A stretch of 64,000 nt of DNA, from contig NZ_CP014844.1 in the NCBI RefSeq assembly GCF_001598055.1, positions 4,119,642 through 4,183,641 on the forward strand, read 5' to 3'. A model generated the notes under the pieces. It was not told the DNA's origin. It searched no databases and saw only the letters and a program-made list of their open reading frames with translations. The position numbers were made by a program, and so were the translations under genes. Position 1 is the first letter of the stretch. Every line of letters begins with the position of its first letter. Below, piece by piece: positions 48,277-57,509 of the stretch. The DNA is from Cupriavidus nantongensis (lineage in GTDB: Bacteria; Pseudomonadota; Gammaproteobacteria; Burkholderiales; Burkholderiaceae).

Positions 48277-50205
48277 TCAGGCCTGCAACCTCGCCGGCAT
48301 CACGCCGCGCAGGGCGTTGACCAGCACGATGGCCTCGGCGCGCGCCAGCATCGCGCGCGTGACCACCGCTTCTTCGACCGGCTCGCCCGGCGCCCCGAGC
48401 GCCGCGCCGCCCGTCTCCAGCACCACCGCCCGCATCACGCCCGGCAGGATGTCGGCCGACAGCGGCGGCGTCAGCCAGCGGCCATCGATGCGCACGAACA
48501 CGGAACTGCGCCCGCCCTCGAGCAGTTCGCCGCGGGTGTTGAAGAACAGCCGGTCGAAGCCGCCGGCGCGCTCGGCGGCCTGCCAGCCGGCATCGAAGAG
48601 CGCGCGCGCACTGGTCTTGTGGCGGCGCAGCGGGTCGGCAAGCGGCAGCAGGTCCGGCGCGAGGTCGACACCGACCGGCCCCGCCGGCAGCGGTGCCAGC
48701 GCGCCGCTGGCGAAAGACAGCGTGCCGGACTTGTCCACGCTCAGGCGCAGGCGCCAGCTGCCGGCGCCCAGTGTTGCCACCTGCGCGGCCACCGCGTCGC
48801 GCGCGGCGCCGGCGTCGAAGGCAAAGCCGAATGCCCGCGCGGACGCCCCGATGCGCGCCAGGTGCCGCGCCAGGTGCGGGCACGCGCCGTCTTGCACGCG
48901 CAGGGTCTCGAACAGCGTGAAGCCGGGATCGTGCCGGGTCAGGAAGCGCGCCTTCCAGCCGCATTCGGCGAATTCCTCCGCCGCCACGCTGTCATGGACG
49001 ATGCCGCCGCCCACGCCCATCTCGCCGGCGCGCAGCGCGCTGGCCGCGGGCGGTGCCAGCACCAGCGTGCGGATCGCCACCGACAGCGCGAACGGACCGG
49101 CCATGGCCGCGCCGGACGGCGCCTCGATCCAGCCGATCGCGCCGGTGTAGAGCCCGCGCGGCGCGCGCTCGAGCTCGGTGATGATCTGCATGGTGCGCCG
49201 CTTGGGCGCGCCGGTGATCGAGCCGCACGGGAACAGCGCCGCCATCAGCGCGCCGAAGCCGGTGCCGGGCCGCGCCGTCGCGGTCACGGTCGAGGTCATC
49301 TGCAGCACCGCGCCGAACGGCTGCACCGCGAAGCGTTCGGGCACCGCCACGCTGCCCGGCTGCGCGATGCGGCCCAGGTCGTTGCGCAGCAGGTCGACGA
49401 TCATCACGTTCTCGGCCCGGTTCTTGGCATCGGCGGCCAGCGCGGCGGCGGCCTGCGCATCGCGCGCGGCATCGCCAGCGCGCGGCGCGGTGCCCTTCAT
49501 TGGCCGCGTCAGCAGATGGCCCTGGCCGTCGTGGCGCACGAACAGCTCGGGCGACAGCGACAGCACCATGGCGTTATCCGGCAGCCGCGCCAGCACGCCA
49601 TAAGGCACCGGCTGCGCGGCGCGCAGCGCCGCGTACAGCGCCACCGGATCGCCGAAGGCCTCGCAGCGCAGGCGCTGGGTGTAGTTGACCTGGTAGGTGT
49701 CGCCGGCTTCGATCCACTGGTGGATGCGCGCGATGGCGTCGTCGAAGGCCGCGCGCGAAGTATCGGAAGCGATATCCATCAGGCCCGCCGGCTGCGGGTG
49801 CGCATGGGCCTGCAGCCACGCCGCCACCGCCGCGGCATCGAGCCGCTGCAAATCTCGGAACCACAGCAGGCGCAGCGCGCCGTCGTGGAACGGCATGGCG
49901 TTGCCGGTATGCACCGGCGCATCGACCAGCGCACCACCGAATTCGTAGGGCGCGAACAGGGTCGCGTGCCAGCCCTGGCGCCAGCCTTCGGCAAGCATGG
50001 CGTCGAGCCGGGCGATGTCGCTGCCGGGCGGCAGCAGGTCTTCGTGGACGAAGCCGGTGTAGAGGCGGGATGCGGGTTGTGCGGCGGGTGCGGTGGCGTC
50101 GTCGAGCAGGACGAAGGCGTCAACGCCGCCCGCTTGCGTGCTCTCCTCTCCCGCTTGCGGGAGAGGGGCTGGGGGTGAGGGGGGGCGCTGGATGCTTGCT
50201 ACCAC
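48277..50205 (-). CDS. pabB: fused aminodeoxychorismate synthase component I and aminodeoxychorismate lyase (PabB-PabC)
   Basis: Two-domain enzyme of 642 residues making p-aminobenzoate from chorismate for folate. The N-terminal chorismate-binding domain (about 30-420) has TYQVNYTQRL, RPMKGT with the lysine typical of PabB, VDLLRNDLG and FPCGSITGAPKRR. The C-terminal PLP-dependent lyase domain (about 425-642) has FETLRVQDG, the RHKTSARALFD lysine region and NTRGELLEGGRSSVFV. Start is a GTG at 50205; the first 25 or so codons are a hairpin repeat (50146-50184), so the original start was probably displaced. The glutaminase partner PabA is not in the window. Confidence 0.93.
   Translation of the reverse strand: MVASIQRPPSPPAPLPQAGEESTQAGGVDAFVLLDDATAPAAQPASRLYTGFVHEDLLPPGSDIARLDAMLAEGWRQGWHATLFAPYEFGGALVDAPVHTGNAMPFHDGALRLLWFRDLQRLDAAAVAAWLQAHAHPQPAGLMDIASDTSRAAFDDAIARIHQWIEAGDTYQVNYTQRLRCEAFGDPVALYAALRAAQPVPYGVLARLPDNAMVLSLSPELFVRHDGQGHLLTRPMKGTAPRAGDAARDAQAAAALAADAKNRAENVMIVDLLRNDLGRIAQPGSVAVPERFAVQPFGAVLQMTSTVTATARPGTGFGALMAALFPCGSITGAPKRRTMQIITELERAPRGLYTGAIGWIEAPSGAAMAGPFALSVAIRTLVLAPPAASALRAGEMGVGGGIVHDSVAAEEFAECGWKARFLTRHDPGFTLFETLRVQDGACPHLARHLARIGASARAFGFAFDAGAARDAVAAQVATLGAGSWRLRLSVDKSGTLSFASGALAPLPAGPVGVDLAPDLLPLADPLRRHKTSARALFDAGWQAAERAGGFDRLFFNTRGELLEGGRSSVFVRIDGRWLTPPLSADILPGVMRAVVLETGGAALGAPGEPVEEAVVTRAMLARAEAIVLVNALRGVMPARLQA
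50146..50184. repeat. REP-like hairpin repeat, copy 1 (inside the 5' end of pabB)
   Basis: Hairpin CTCTCCCGC-TT-GCGGGAGAG followed by GGGCTGGGGGTGAGGG. A near-identical element in opposite orientation lies at 50301-50326 plus 51652-51665. Repeats of this kind are widespread in Cupriavidus-type genomes (general knowledge). It is translated as a Pro/Ala/Gly-rich N-terminus of PabB. Confidence 0.75.
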
Positions 50206-50260
50206 GGGAAATCTTCAGGGAAAACAGGATTGCCGGCGTACCGACAGGGCGCCGGCATGC

Positions 50261-50266
50261 ATTATC
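50261..50266 (-). promoter_or_regulatory. putative -10 element of pabB
   Basis: GATAAT followed by GC on the minus strand, 56 bp before the GTG start. It lies between the two hairpin repeats, 61 bp inside the left end of the insertion sequence, so the IS probably did not remove the promoter core. Confidence 0.4.
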
Positions 50267-50300
50267 GCGCGGCGCAGGCATGGCGGCGATGGACGCGCCG

Positions 50301-50326
50301 GCCCTCACCCCCGGCCCCTCTCCCGC
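50301..50326. repeat. REP-like hairpin repeat, copy 2, left half (split by the IS)
   Basis: CCCTCACCCCCGG then CCCCTCTCCCGC (50315-50326). The matching arm GCGGGAGAGGGG is at 51654-51665, beyond the insertion sequence; removing the IS and one target copy restores a perfect 12-bp hairpin with loop AG. Confidence 0.75.
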
Positions 50327-50375
50327 TGTATGGACCGGGGACATAGGTGACAGGTGTGCGAGGACATGGTTGACA

Positions 50376-50401
50376 CTCCCGGGCAGATATCTGCCCGGGA
50401 G
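50376..50401. promoter_or_regulatory. 26-bp perfect palindrome covering the transposase ribosome-binding site
   Basis: Arms CTCCCGGGCAGAT / ATCTGCCCGGGAG. The 3' arm ends in GGGAG, which is the only Shine-Dalgarno-like sequence before the ATG at 50410. In an mRNA entering from outside the hairpin would hide that site. Confidence 0.65.
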
Positions 50402-50409
50402 AACGAACC

Positions 50410-51585
50410 ATGCCGTGGAGCGCCCGAGACACCATGAGCCTTCGCCTGGAGTTCATTGCCCTGGCTTCCCAGCCGGGATGCAACCGTCGGGAGCTGTGCC
50501 GACGGTTCTCGATCAGTCCGCAAACCGCTTATAAGTGGCTGGCCCGGCATCGGCAGGAAGGCGCCGCGGGCTTGGCCGACCGGCCCAGGCGGCCGCACCA
50601 CAGCCCCGAGCGCACCGCTGATTTCCTGGAGGAACTGGTGCTGATGCTGCGCCGCGAACACCCGACCTGGGGTGGGCGCAAGATCAGCCGCAGGCTGTCC
50701 GACCTGGGCCACGCCGAGGTGCCTGCGCCCAGCACGGTGACCTCGATCCTGCATCGACATGGTCTGATCGATCCGCAGGCCAGCGCCCAGGCCACCCCCT
50801 GGCGGCGGTTCGAGCACGACGAACCCAACGAGCTGCTGCAGATGGACTTCAAGGGTCAGGTGCCCAATGAGCAGGGCGTCTGCTTTCCGCTCACGCTGAT
50901 CGACGACCATTCCCGCTTCAACCTGTGCCTGGCAGCCTGCGCGGACCAGCGCCGCCAGACGGTGCAGCAGCAGCTGATCGGGGCCTTCCGCCGCTACGGC
51001 CTGCCCCGGCGCATCACCATGGATAACGGCCCTCCATGGGGAGGCGGCGACGAAGAGGGGCTGGGCTACACCAGGCTGACGGTCTGGTTAATGCAACTAG
51101 GGATCCGGGTCAGCCATTCACGGCCCTATCACCCACAAACACAGGGCAAGGACGAGCGGTTCCACCGCACCCTGAAGGCCGAAGTCCTGCAGCACCGCCG
51201 CTTCGTGGACAACACCGAGGCGCAGCAGGTCTTCGATCGATATCGGTACGTGTACAACCACGAGCGACCCCATCAGGCCCTGGGAATGCAGGTGCCGGCC
51301 CAACGCTATCGCGTGAGCAACGTGGCCTACCCGGAGGCGCTGCCGGAGGTGCAGTACCAGAGCGGCGACCGTGTCTACAAGGTCGACAGCAGCGCACGGA
51401 TCATGGTTGGCAACCGGCGCATCAAGATCGGCAAGGCGTTCATCGGCCAGTGGATCGCGCTACGCCCGACCCGGCGCGACGGCGTGTTGGCCATATGGTT
51501 CAGCCGCTTTGAAATCGGCGAAATTAGCCTGCACGCCGTAGCGGCGTGCAGGCCACAAGCATCACCTAGGGACGTAACCCCTTGA
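50410..51585 (+). CDS. IS481-family transposase
   Basis: DDE transposase of 391 residues. N-terminal helix-turn-helix part (about 10-75: SLRLEFIALASQPGCNRREL, FSISPQTAYKWLARH), then an rve integrase core with catalytic D in LLQMDFKGQ, D in ITMDNGPPW and E in QGKDERFHRTLKAE. The frame is intact and the C-terminus is complete inside the element, so it is probably functional. Weak GGGAG before the ATG lies in a perfect palindrome that may limit translation. Confidence 0.95.
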   Translation: MPWSARDTMSLRLEFIALASQPGCNRRELCRRFSISPQTAYKWLARHRQEGAAGLADRPRRPHHSPERTADFLEELVLMLRREHPTWGGRKISRRLSDLGHAEVPAPSTVTSILHRHGLIDPQASAQATPWRRFEHDEPNELLQMDFKGQVPNEQGVCFPLTLIDDHSRFNLCLAACADQRRQTVQQQLIGAFRRYGLPRRITMDNGPPWGGGDEEGLGYTRLTVWLMQLGIRVSHSRPYHPQTQGKDERFHRTLKAEVLQHRRFVDNTEAQQVFDRYRYVYNHERPHQALGMQVPAQRYRVSNVAYPEALPEVQYQSGDRVYKVDSSARIMVGNRRIKIGKAFIGQWIALRPTRRDGVLAIWFSRFEIGEISLHAVAACRPQASPRDVTP

Positions 51586-51651
51586 CGTCTACAATGTGTC
51601 CACCATGTCCTCGCACATGCGTCCACCATGTCCCCGGTCTATACATCCCGC

Positions 51652-51665
51652 AGGCGGGAGAGGGG
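51652..51665. repeat. REP-like hairpin repeat, copy 2, right half
   Basis: AG loop plus arm GCGGGAGAGGGG, completing the hairpin whose left half is at 50301-50326. Between it and dnaJ only the dnaJ terminator is seen. Confidence 0.7.
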
Positions 51666-51707
51666 AGCAAACCCGCGGTGCGCCGGCGTCATGCGCCAAA
51701 AACAAAA

Positions 51708-51735
51708 AACCGGCCACGCTCGCACGTGGCCGGTT
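51708..51735 (-). terminator. rho-independent terminator of dnaJ
   Basis: 11-bp stem AACCGGCCACG / CGTGGCCGGTT, loop of 6; on the minus strand it is followed by TTTTGTTTTTGG. It lies 18 bp after the dnaJ stop. Confidence 0.88.
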
Positions 51736-51753
51736 CCATACTGCCAAGCCGGA

Positions 51754-52887
51754 TCAGCTGAAGAAGCTCTTCACCTTGTCCAGCCACGAGGTTTCCTGCG
51801 GGCTGTGGCGCGAGCCGCCCTCGTGCACCGAGCGGTCGAACTGGCGCAGCATTTCCTTCTGCGCCTCGGTCAGCTTGACCGGCGTCTCGACGTTCACATG
51901 CACGTAGAGGTCGCCCGGGTAGCCGGAGCGCACGCCCTTGATGCCCTTGCCGCGCAGCCGGAAGGTCTTGCCCGACTGGGTGGCCTCGGGCACCGGGAAG
52001 GTGGCCTTGCCGCTCAGCGTCGGCACTTCCAGGTCGCCGCCCAGTGCCGCGGTGGCGAACGAGATCGGCATCTGGCAGTGCAGGTCGTCGCCGTCGCGCT
52101 CGAACACCGCGTGCGGCTTGATGTGGACTTCGACGTACAGGTCGCCCGGGGGGCCGCCGTTGATGCCCGGCTCGCCGTTGCCGGACGAACGGATGCGCAT
52201 GCCTTCGTCGATGCCGGCCGGGATCTTCACTTCCAGCGTCTTCTGCGACTTCAGCTTGCCCTGGCCGTGGCACTTGGTGCAGGGCTTGGGGATGTACTTG
52301 CCGCTGCCGTGGCACTTCGGGCAGGTCTGCTGCATGGTGAAGAAGCCCTGCGACACGCGCACCTGGCCGGCGCCGTGGCAGGTGGGGCAGGTTTCCACGC
52401 TCGAGCCGGGCTCGGCGCCGTTGCCGTGGCAGTGGTCGCAGTCGTCCCAGTGCGGCACGCGGATCTGGGCCTCGTGGCCGTGCGCGGCCTGCTCCAGCGA
52501 GATCTCCATGCTGTAGCGCAGGTCGGCGCCGCGGTAGGCCTGCGGGCCGCCGCCGCGCCGGCCGCCGCCGGCCTGGCCGAAGATGTCGCCGAAAATGTCG
52601 CCGAAGGCCTCGGCGAAGCCGCCGTAGCCTTGCGCGCCGCCGAAGCCGCCCGCCATGTTCGGGTCCACGCCGGCATGGCCGTACTGGTCATAGGCGGCCT
52701 TCTTCTCCGGATCGGAAAGCATCTCGTAGGCCTCCTTGGCCTCCTTGAATTTTTCCTCGGATTCCTTGCTGTCCGGATTGCGGTCCGGGTGGTATTTCAT
52801 CGCGAGCTTGCGATAAGCCTTCTTGACTTCGTCTTCGCTCGCATTCTTGCCTACCCCGAGCACTTCGTAATAGTCACGTTTTGCCAT
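51754..52887 (-). CDS. dnaJ: chaperone protein DnaJ
   Basis: Type I J-protein co-chaperone of DnaK, 377 residues. J domain (1-70) with KYHPDRNPD, a Gly/Phe-rich linker ([12 protein letters not shown]), four zinc-binding CxxCxGxG repeats ([32 protein letters not shown]) and the C-terminal substrate domains. It lies 171 bp after dnaK on the same strand and ends with a strong terminator, so dnaK-dnaJ is probably one unit. Confidence 0.98.
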   Translation of the reverse strand: MAKRDYYEVLGVGKNASEDEVKKAYRKLAMKYHPDRNPDSKESEEKFKEAKEAYEMLSDPEKKAAYDQYGHAGVDPNMAGGFGGAQGYGGFAEAFGDIFGDIFGQAGGGRRGGGPQAYRGADLRYSMEISLEQAAHGHEAQIRVPHWDDCDHCHGNGAEPGSSVETCPTCHGAGQVRVSQGFFTMQQTCPKCHGSGKYIPKPCTKCHGQGKLKSQKTLEVKIPAGIDEGMRIRSSGNGEPGINGGPPGDLYVEVHIKPHAVFERDGDDLHCQMPISFATAALGGDLEVPTLSGKATFPVPEATQSGKTFRLRGKGIKGVRSGYPGDLYVHVNVETPVKLTEAQKEMLRQFDRSVHEGGSRHSPQETSWLDKVKSFFS

Positions 52888-53058
52888 GGTGGCTCATTAC
52901 CTCATTGGCCGGCGGGTGCAAGCGGCACGGGCCGGCGAATAGCAAAAAAGCCGAGCGCGGCATCCGACGGCGGTTTCCCGCAGGTCTGATGGCCGTCGCC
53001 CGGCGTCGGGACGGGAGCGGCGCCGGCCAGTGCCTGCACCGCCGCCCGCGTATCCCGA

Positions 53059-55005
<1,947 letters not shown>

Positions 55006-55061
55006 TATTCTCTCCTCTTGAGCCAGCGCTATCCACGCGGCTGCAATTCAACCTGAGGCCG

Positions 55062-55089
55062 AAATGTGGCCGCCCGGGGGCTTTTCAAG
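55062..55089 (-). promoter_or_regulatory. sigma32-type (heat-shock) promoter of dnaK
   Basis: On the minus strand CTTGAAAA (55082-55089) and CCACATTT (55062-55069) are separated by 12 bp, close to the sigma32 consensus CTTGAAA and CCCCATNT. Predicted start about 50 bp before the dnaK ATG. A possible second TTGAA lies further upstream near 55137. Confidence 0.65.
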
Positions 55090-55201
55090 GGCAGAACCGG
55101 CAAATCCGAGTAATTTTCTCGGTTTCTGCCCCCGTTCAACGGCAGCCGCGGCCCCGGCTTGAGCCGGCAGTGCTGACAAGCCGTGTTATGTGGCCCCTGG
55201 A

Positions 55202-55762
55202 TTACTTCTTCGCGGCATCGCGGTCGCGCTGCCACAGCACGTCCGAGCCGCCGCCCGCCCGGTTCAGCACCCGCGCCAGCACGAACATCAGGTCCGAGAG
55301 CCGGTTCAGGTACTGGCGCGGCGCCTCGTTCAGCGCCTCCGCCGCGCCCAGCGCCACCAGTGCGCGCTCGGCGCGCCGGCACACGGTGCGGCACACATGC
55401 GCCTGCGCCGCGGCGCGGCTGCCGCCGGGCAGGATGAACTCGGCCAGGCGCGGCAGGTTGGCGTTGTAGTCGGCCAGCCAGGTGTCGAGCTGCGCCACCT
55501 GCTCGGGCTTGAGCAGCGTGTAGCCCGGGATGGAAAGCTCGCCACCCAGGTCGAACAGGTCGTGCTGGATATGCAGCAGCGCGGCGCGCAGGTCGGCGGG
55601 CAGCTCTTCGGTCAGCAGCACGCCGACGTGGCAGTTCAGTTCATCGACGTCGCCGATCGCGGCGATGCGCAGGCTGTCCTTGCCGGTGCGGCTGCCGTCG
55701 CCCAGGCCGGTGGTGCCGGCGTCGCCGGTGCGGGTGGCGATCTTCGACAGGCGGTTGCCCAT
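55202..55762 (-). CDS. cob(I)yrinic acid a,c-diamide adenosyltransferase, PduO type
   Basis: ATP:cob(I)alamin adenosyltransferase making adenosylcobalamin. The 186 residues have the PduO-type ATP site KIATRTGDAGTTGLGDGSR near the N-terminus, GDVDELNCHVGV, and the helical core with CRRAERALVAL and YLNRLSDLMFVLAR. ATG at 55762. No other cobalamin genes or B12 riboswitch are nearby. The promoter region shows nested inverted repeats. Divergent from the D-2-hydroxyacid dehydrogenase gene. Confidence 0.94.
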   Translation of the reverse strand: MGNRLSKIATRTGDAGTTGLGDGSRTGKDSLRIAAIGDVDELNCHVGVLLTEELPADLRAALLHIQHDLFDLGGELSIPGYTLLKPEQVAQLDTWLADYNANLPRLAEFILPGGSRAAAQAHVCRTVCRRAERALVALGAAEALNEAPRQYLNRLSDLMFVLARVLNRAGGGSDVLWQRDRDAAKK

Positions 55763-55774
55763 GCCGGTCTCCTT

Positions 55775-55826
55775 GTCAGCGGTTGGTCGTTGGGAAATGG
55801 CGCATTATCGCGCCAGAGCCGCTGAC
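55775..55826 (-). promoter_or_regulatory. promoter with nested inverted repeats upstream of the adenosyltransferase gene
   Basis: Inner arms TGGCGC / GCGCCA (55798-55803 and 55810-55815) enclose exactly the -10 GATAAT (minus). Outer 8-bp arms GTCAGCGG (55775-55782) and CCGCTGAC (55819-55826) enclose both. Looks like a repressor site centred on the -10. Confidence 0.45.
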
Positions 55827-55948
55827 TTAGCCATTAGCCATGCGGGGCGCAGCCGCCGGCTGCGGCTTGCACGGCCATTCTGCTTGTGCGGCTATCGGCC
55901 GCGCGCTCGCCACCTGAAGGTGCACCAGCCGCCGCGCGGCGTAGAATG

Positions 55949-55972
55949 CAGTTGTTCGTCCAGTTGTTCGTC
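55949..55972 (+). repeat. 12-bp tandem direct repeat downstream of a -10 box
   Basis: CAGTTGTTCGTC twice in a row, starting one base after the TAGAAT at 55942-55947. It covers the expected transcription start of the FAD-oxidase gene; a direct-repeat operator is possible. Confidence 0.5.
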
Positions 55973-56065
55973 CATTCGATAACCGGGTCGCGCCCCAGCC
56001 TGCCGCCGGCACCTTCGGCGGCCTCGCAAGTCCATGAGGCCGCACCGACCCGCCGGAGACCCCGC

Positions 56066-57496
56066 ATGAACCACCCCACGCCGTCCGCCTCCCTCGCCCG
56101 CCGTCCGCTGCCGCCCGCCATCGCCGACGCCCTCGCGGCACGCTTCGGCGAGCGCTTTACCACCTCCGCCGGCGTGCGCGAGCACCATGGCCGCGACGAA
56201 TCGCCGTTCCCGCCGGCGCTGCCGGATGCGGTGGTGTTTGCCCACAGCACCGAGGAAGTGGCCGAGGTCGCGCGCCTGTGCAACCAGCACGGCGTGCCGC
56301 TGATCCCGTACGGCGCGGGCTCGTCGCTGGAAGGCCACCTGCTGGCGGTGGCCGGCGGCATCAGCCTGGACCTGTCGCAGATGAACCGGGTGCTGGCGGT
56401 GCAGCCCGAGGACCTGACCGTGACCGTGCAGCCCGGCGTCACGCGCAAGCAGCTGAACCAGGAGATCAAGGACACCGGCCTGTTCTTCCCGATCGACCCG
56501 GGCGCCGACGCGTCGCTGGGCGGCATGTGCGCCACGCGCGCGTCGGGGACCAACGCGGTGCGCTACGGCACCATGCGCGAGAACGTGCTGGCGTTGACGG
56601 TGGTGACCGCCGACGGCCGCGTGATCCGCACCGGCACGCAGGCGCGCAAGTCGTCGGCCGGTTATGACCTGACCCGGCTCTTTATCGGCAGCGAAGGCAC
56701 GCTCGGCATCATCACCGAGGTCACGGTGCGGCTCTACCCGCAGCCCGAGGCGATCTCGGCCGCGGTGTGCGCCTTCCCCAGCATGGGCAGCGCGGTGCAG
56801 GCGGTGATCCAGACCATCCAGCTGGGCGTGCCGGTGGCGCGCGTGGAATTCGTCGATGCGCTGGCGATCCGCGCCATCAACCGCCACGACAACCTGACCC
56901 TGCCCGAGACCCCGCACCTGTTCTTCGAATTCCACGGCACCGAGGCCGGCGTGCGCGAGCAGGCCGAGACCGTGCAGCAGATCACCGCCGACTTCGGCGG
57001 CCAGGGCTTCGAGTGGGCCACGCGCCCGGAAGACCGCAGCCGGCTGTGGAACGCGCGCCATACCGCGTACTTTGCGATGCTGCAGCTCAAGCCGGGCTGC
57101 AAGTCGGTCACCACCGACGTGTGCGTGCCGATCTCGCGCCTGGCCGACTGCGTCACCGAGACCGAGAAGGACCTGAACGCGTCGGCGCTGCCCTGCCCCA
57201 TCGTCGGCCATGTCGGCGACGGCAACTTCCACGTGGCGATCCTGGTCGACCCCGACAAACCCGAGGAGATGGCCGAGGCCGAGGCCATCAACCAGCGCAT
57301 CGTCGAACGCGCGCTGGCGATGGGCGGCACCTGCACCGGCGAGCACGGCGTGGGCCTGCACAAGCAGCGCTTCCTGGTGGCGGAGCACGGCGAGGACGCG
57401 CTCGACCTGATGCGCGCGATCAAGGCTGCGCTCGACCCCAACCACATCCTGAACCCGGGCAAGATCTTCAGCGCCACGCGCGGCGCCGCGCAGTAA
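56066..57496 (+). CDS. FAD-linked D-2-hydroxyacid (D-lactate-type) dehydrogenase
   Basis: A 476-residue flavoprotein of the VAO/GlcD family. The FAD-binding half has VPLIPYGAGSSLEGHL, TVQPGVTRKQLN, PGADASLGGMCATRASGTNAVRYG-type sequence and RLFIGSEGTLGIITEV. The catalytic half has GHVGDGNFHVAI and CTGEHGVGLHKQRF. It is nearest to mitochondrial-type D-lactate dehydrogenase (cytochrome); glycolate or other D-2-hydroxyacids are possible. ATG at 56066. A LysR gene follows 13 bp downstream, on the same strand. Confidence 0.9.
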   Translation: MNHPTPSASLARRPLPPAIADALAARFGERFTTSAGVREHHGRDESPFPPALPDAVVFAHSTEEVAEVARLCNQHGVPLIPYGAGSSLEGHLLAVAGGISLDLSQMNRVLAVQPEDLTVTVQPGVTRKQLNQEIKDTGLFFPIDPGADASLGGMCATRASGTNAVRYGTMRENVLALTVVTADGRVIRTGTQARKSSAGYDLTRLFIGSEGTLGIITEVTVRLYPQPEAISAAVCAFPSMGSAVQAVIQTIQLGVPVARVEFVDALAIRAINRHDNLTLPETPHLFFEFHGTEAGVREQAETVQQITADFGGQGFEWATRPEDRSRLWNARHTAYFAMLQLKPGCKSVTTDVCVPISRLADCVTETEKDLNASALPCPIVGHVGDGNFHVAILVDPDKPEEMAEAEAINQRIVERALAMGGTCTGEHGVGLHKQRFLVAEHGEDALDLMRAIKAALDPNHILNPGKIFSATRGAAQ

Positions 57497-57509
57497 AGCT
57501 CGCAACCGG

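Larger units (their letters stand above)
50327..51645 (+). mobile_element. IS481-family insertion sequence, complete
   Basis: A 1319-bp element. Its ends are imperfect inverted repeats of about 50 bp beginning TGTATGGACCGGGGACAT (left) and TGTATAGACCGGGGACAT (right, reverse strand), each containing a second GTGCGAGGACATGGT block. It is flanked by a 6-bp direct duplication TCCCGC (50321-50326 and 51646-51651). One intact transposase gene fills it. The near-perfect ends, duplication and open frame point to a fairly recent insertion. Family assigned from transposase type and TGT...ACA ends; the IS name was not determined. Confidence 0.93.
55763..56065. other. non-coding stretch between the adenosyltransferase and FAD-oxidase genes
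   Basis: About 300 bp. Minus-strand side: GATAAT (55804-55809) inside nested inverted repeats. Plus-strand side: TAGAAT (55942-55947) followed at once by a 12-bp tandem repeat. No coding or RNA gene recognised. Confidence 0.5.

Noticed and set aside
50140..50330. CRISPR-like repeats
   Set aside because: Only two copies, inverted to each other, without regular spacers; they are hairpin (REP-like) repeats.
55763..55850. Cobalamin riboswitch before the adenosyltransferase gene
   Set aside because: No B12-box sequence and too little leader; only short nested palindromes are seen.
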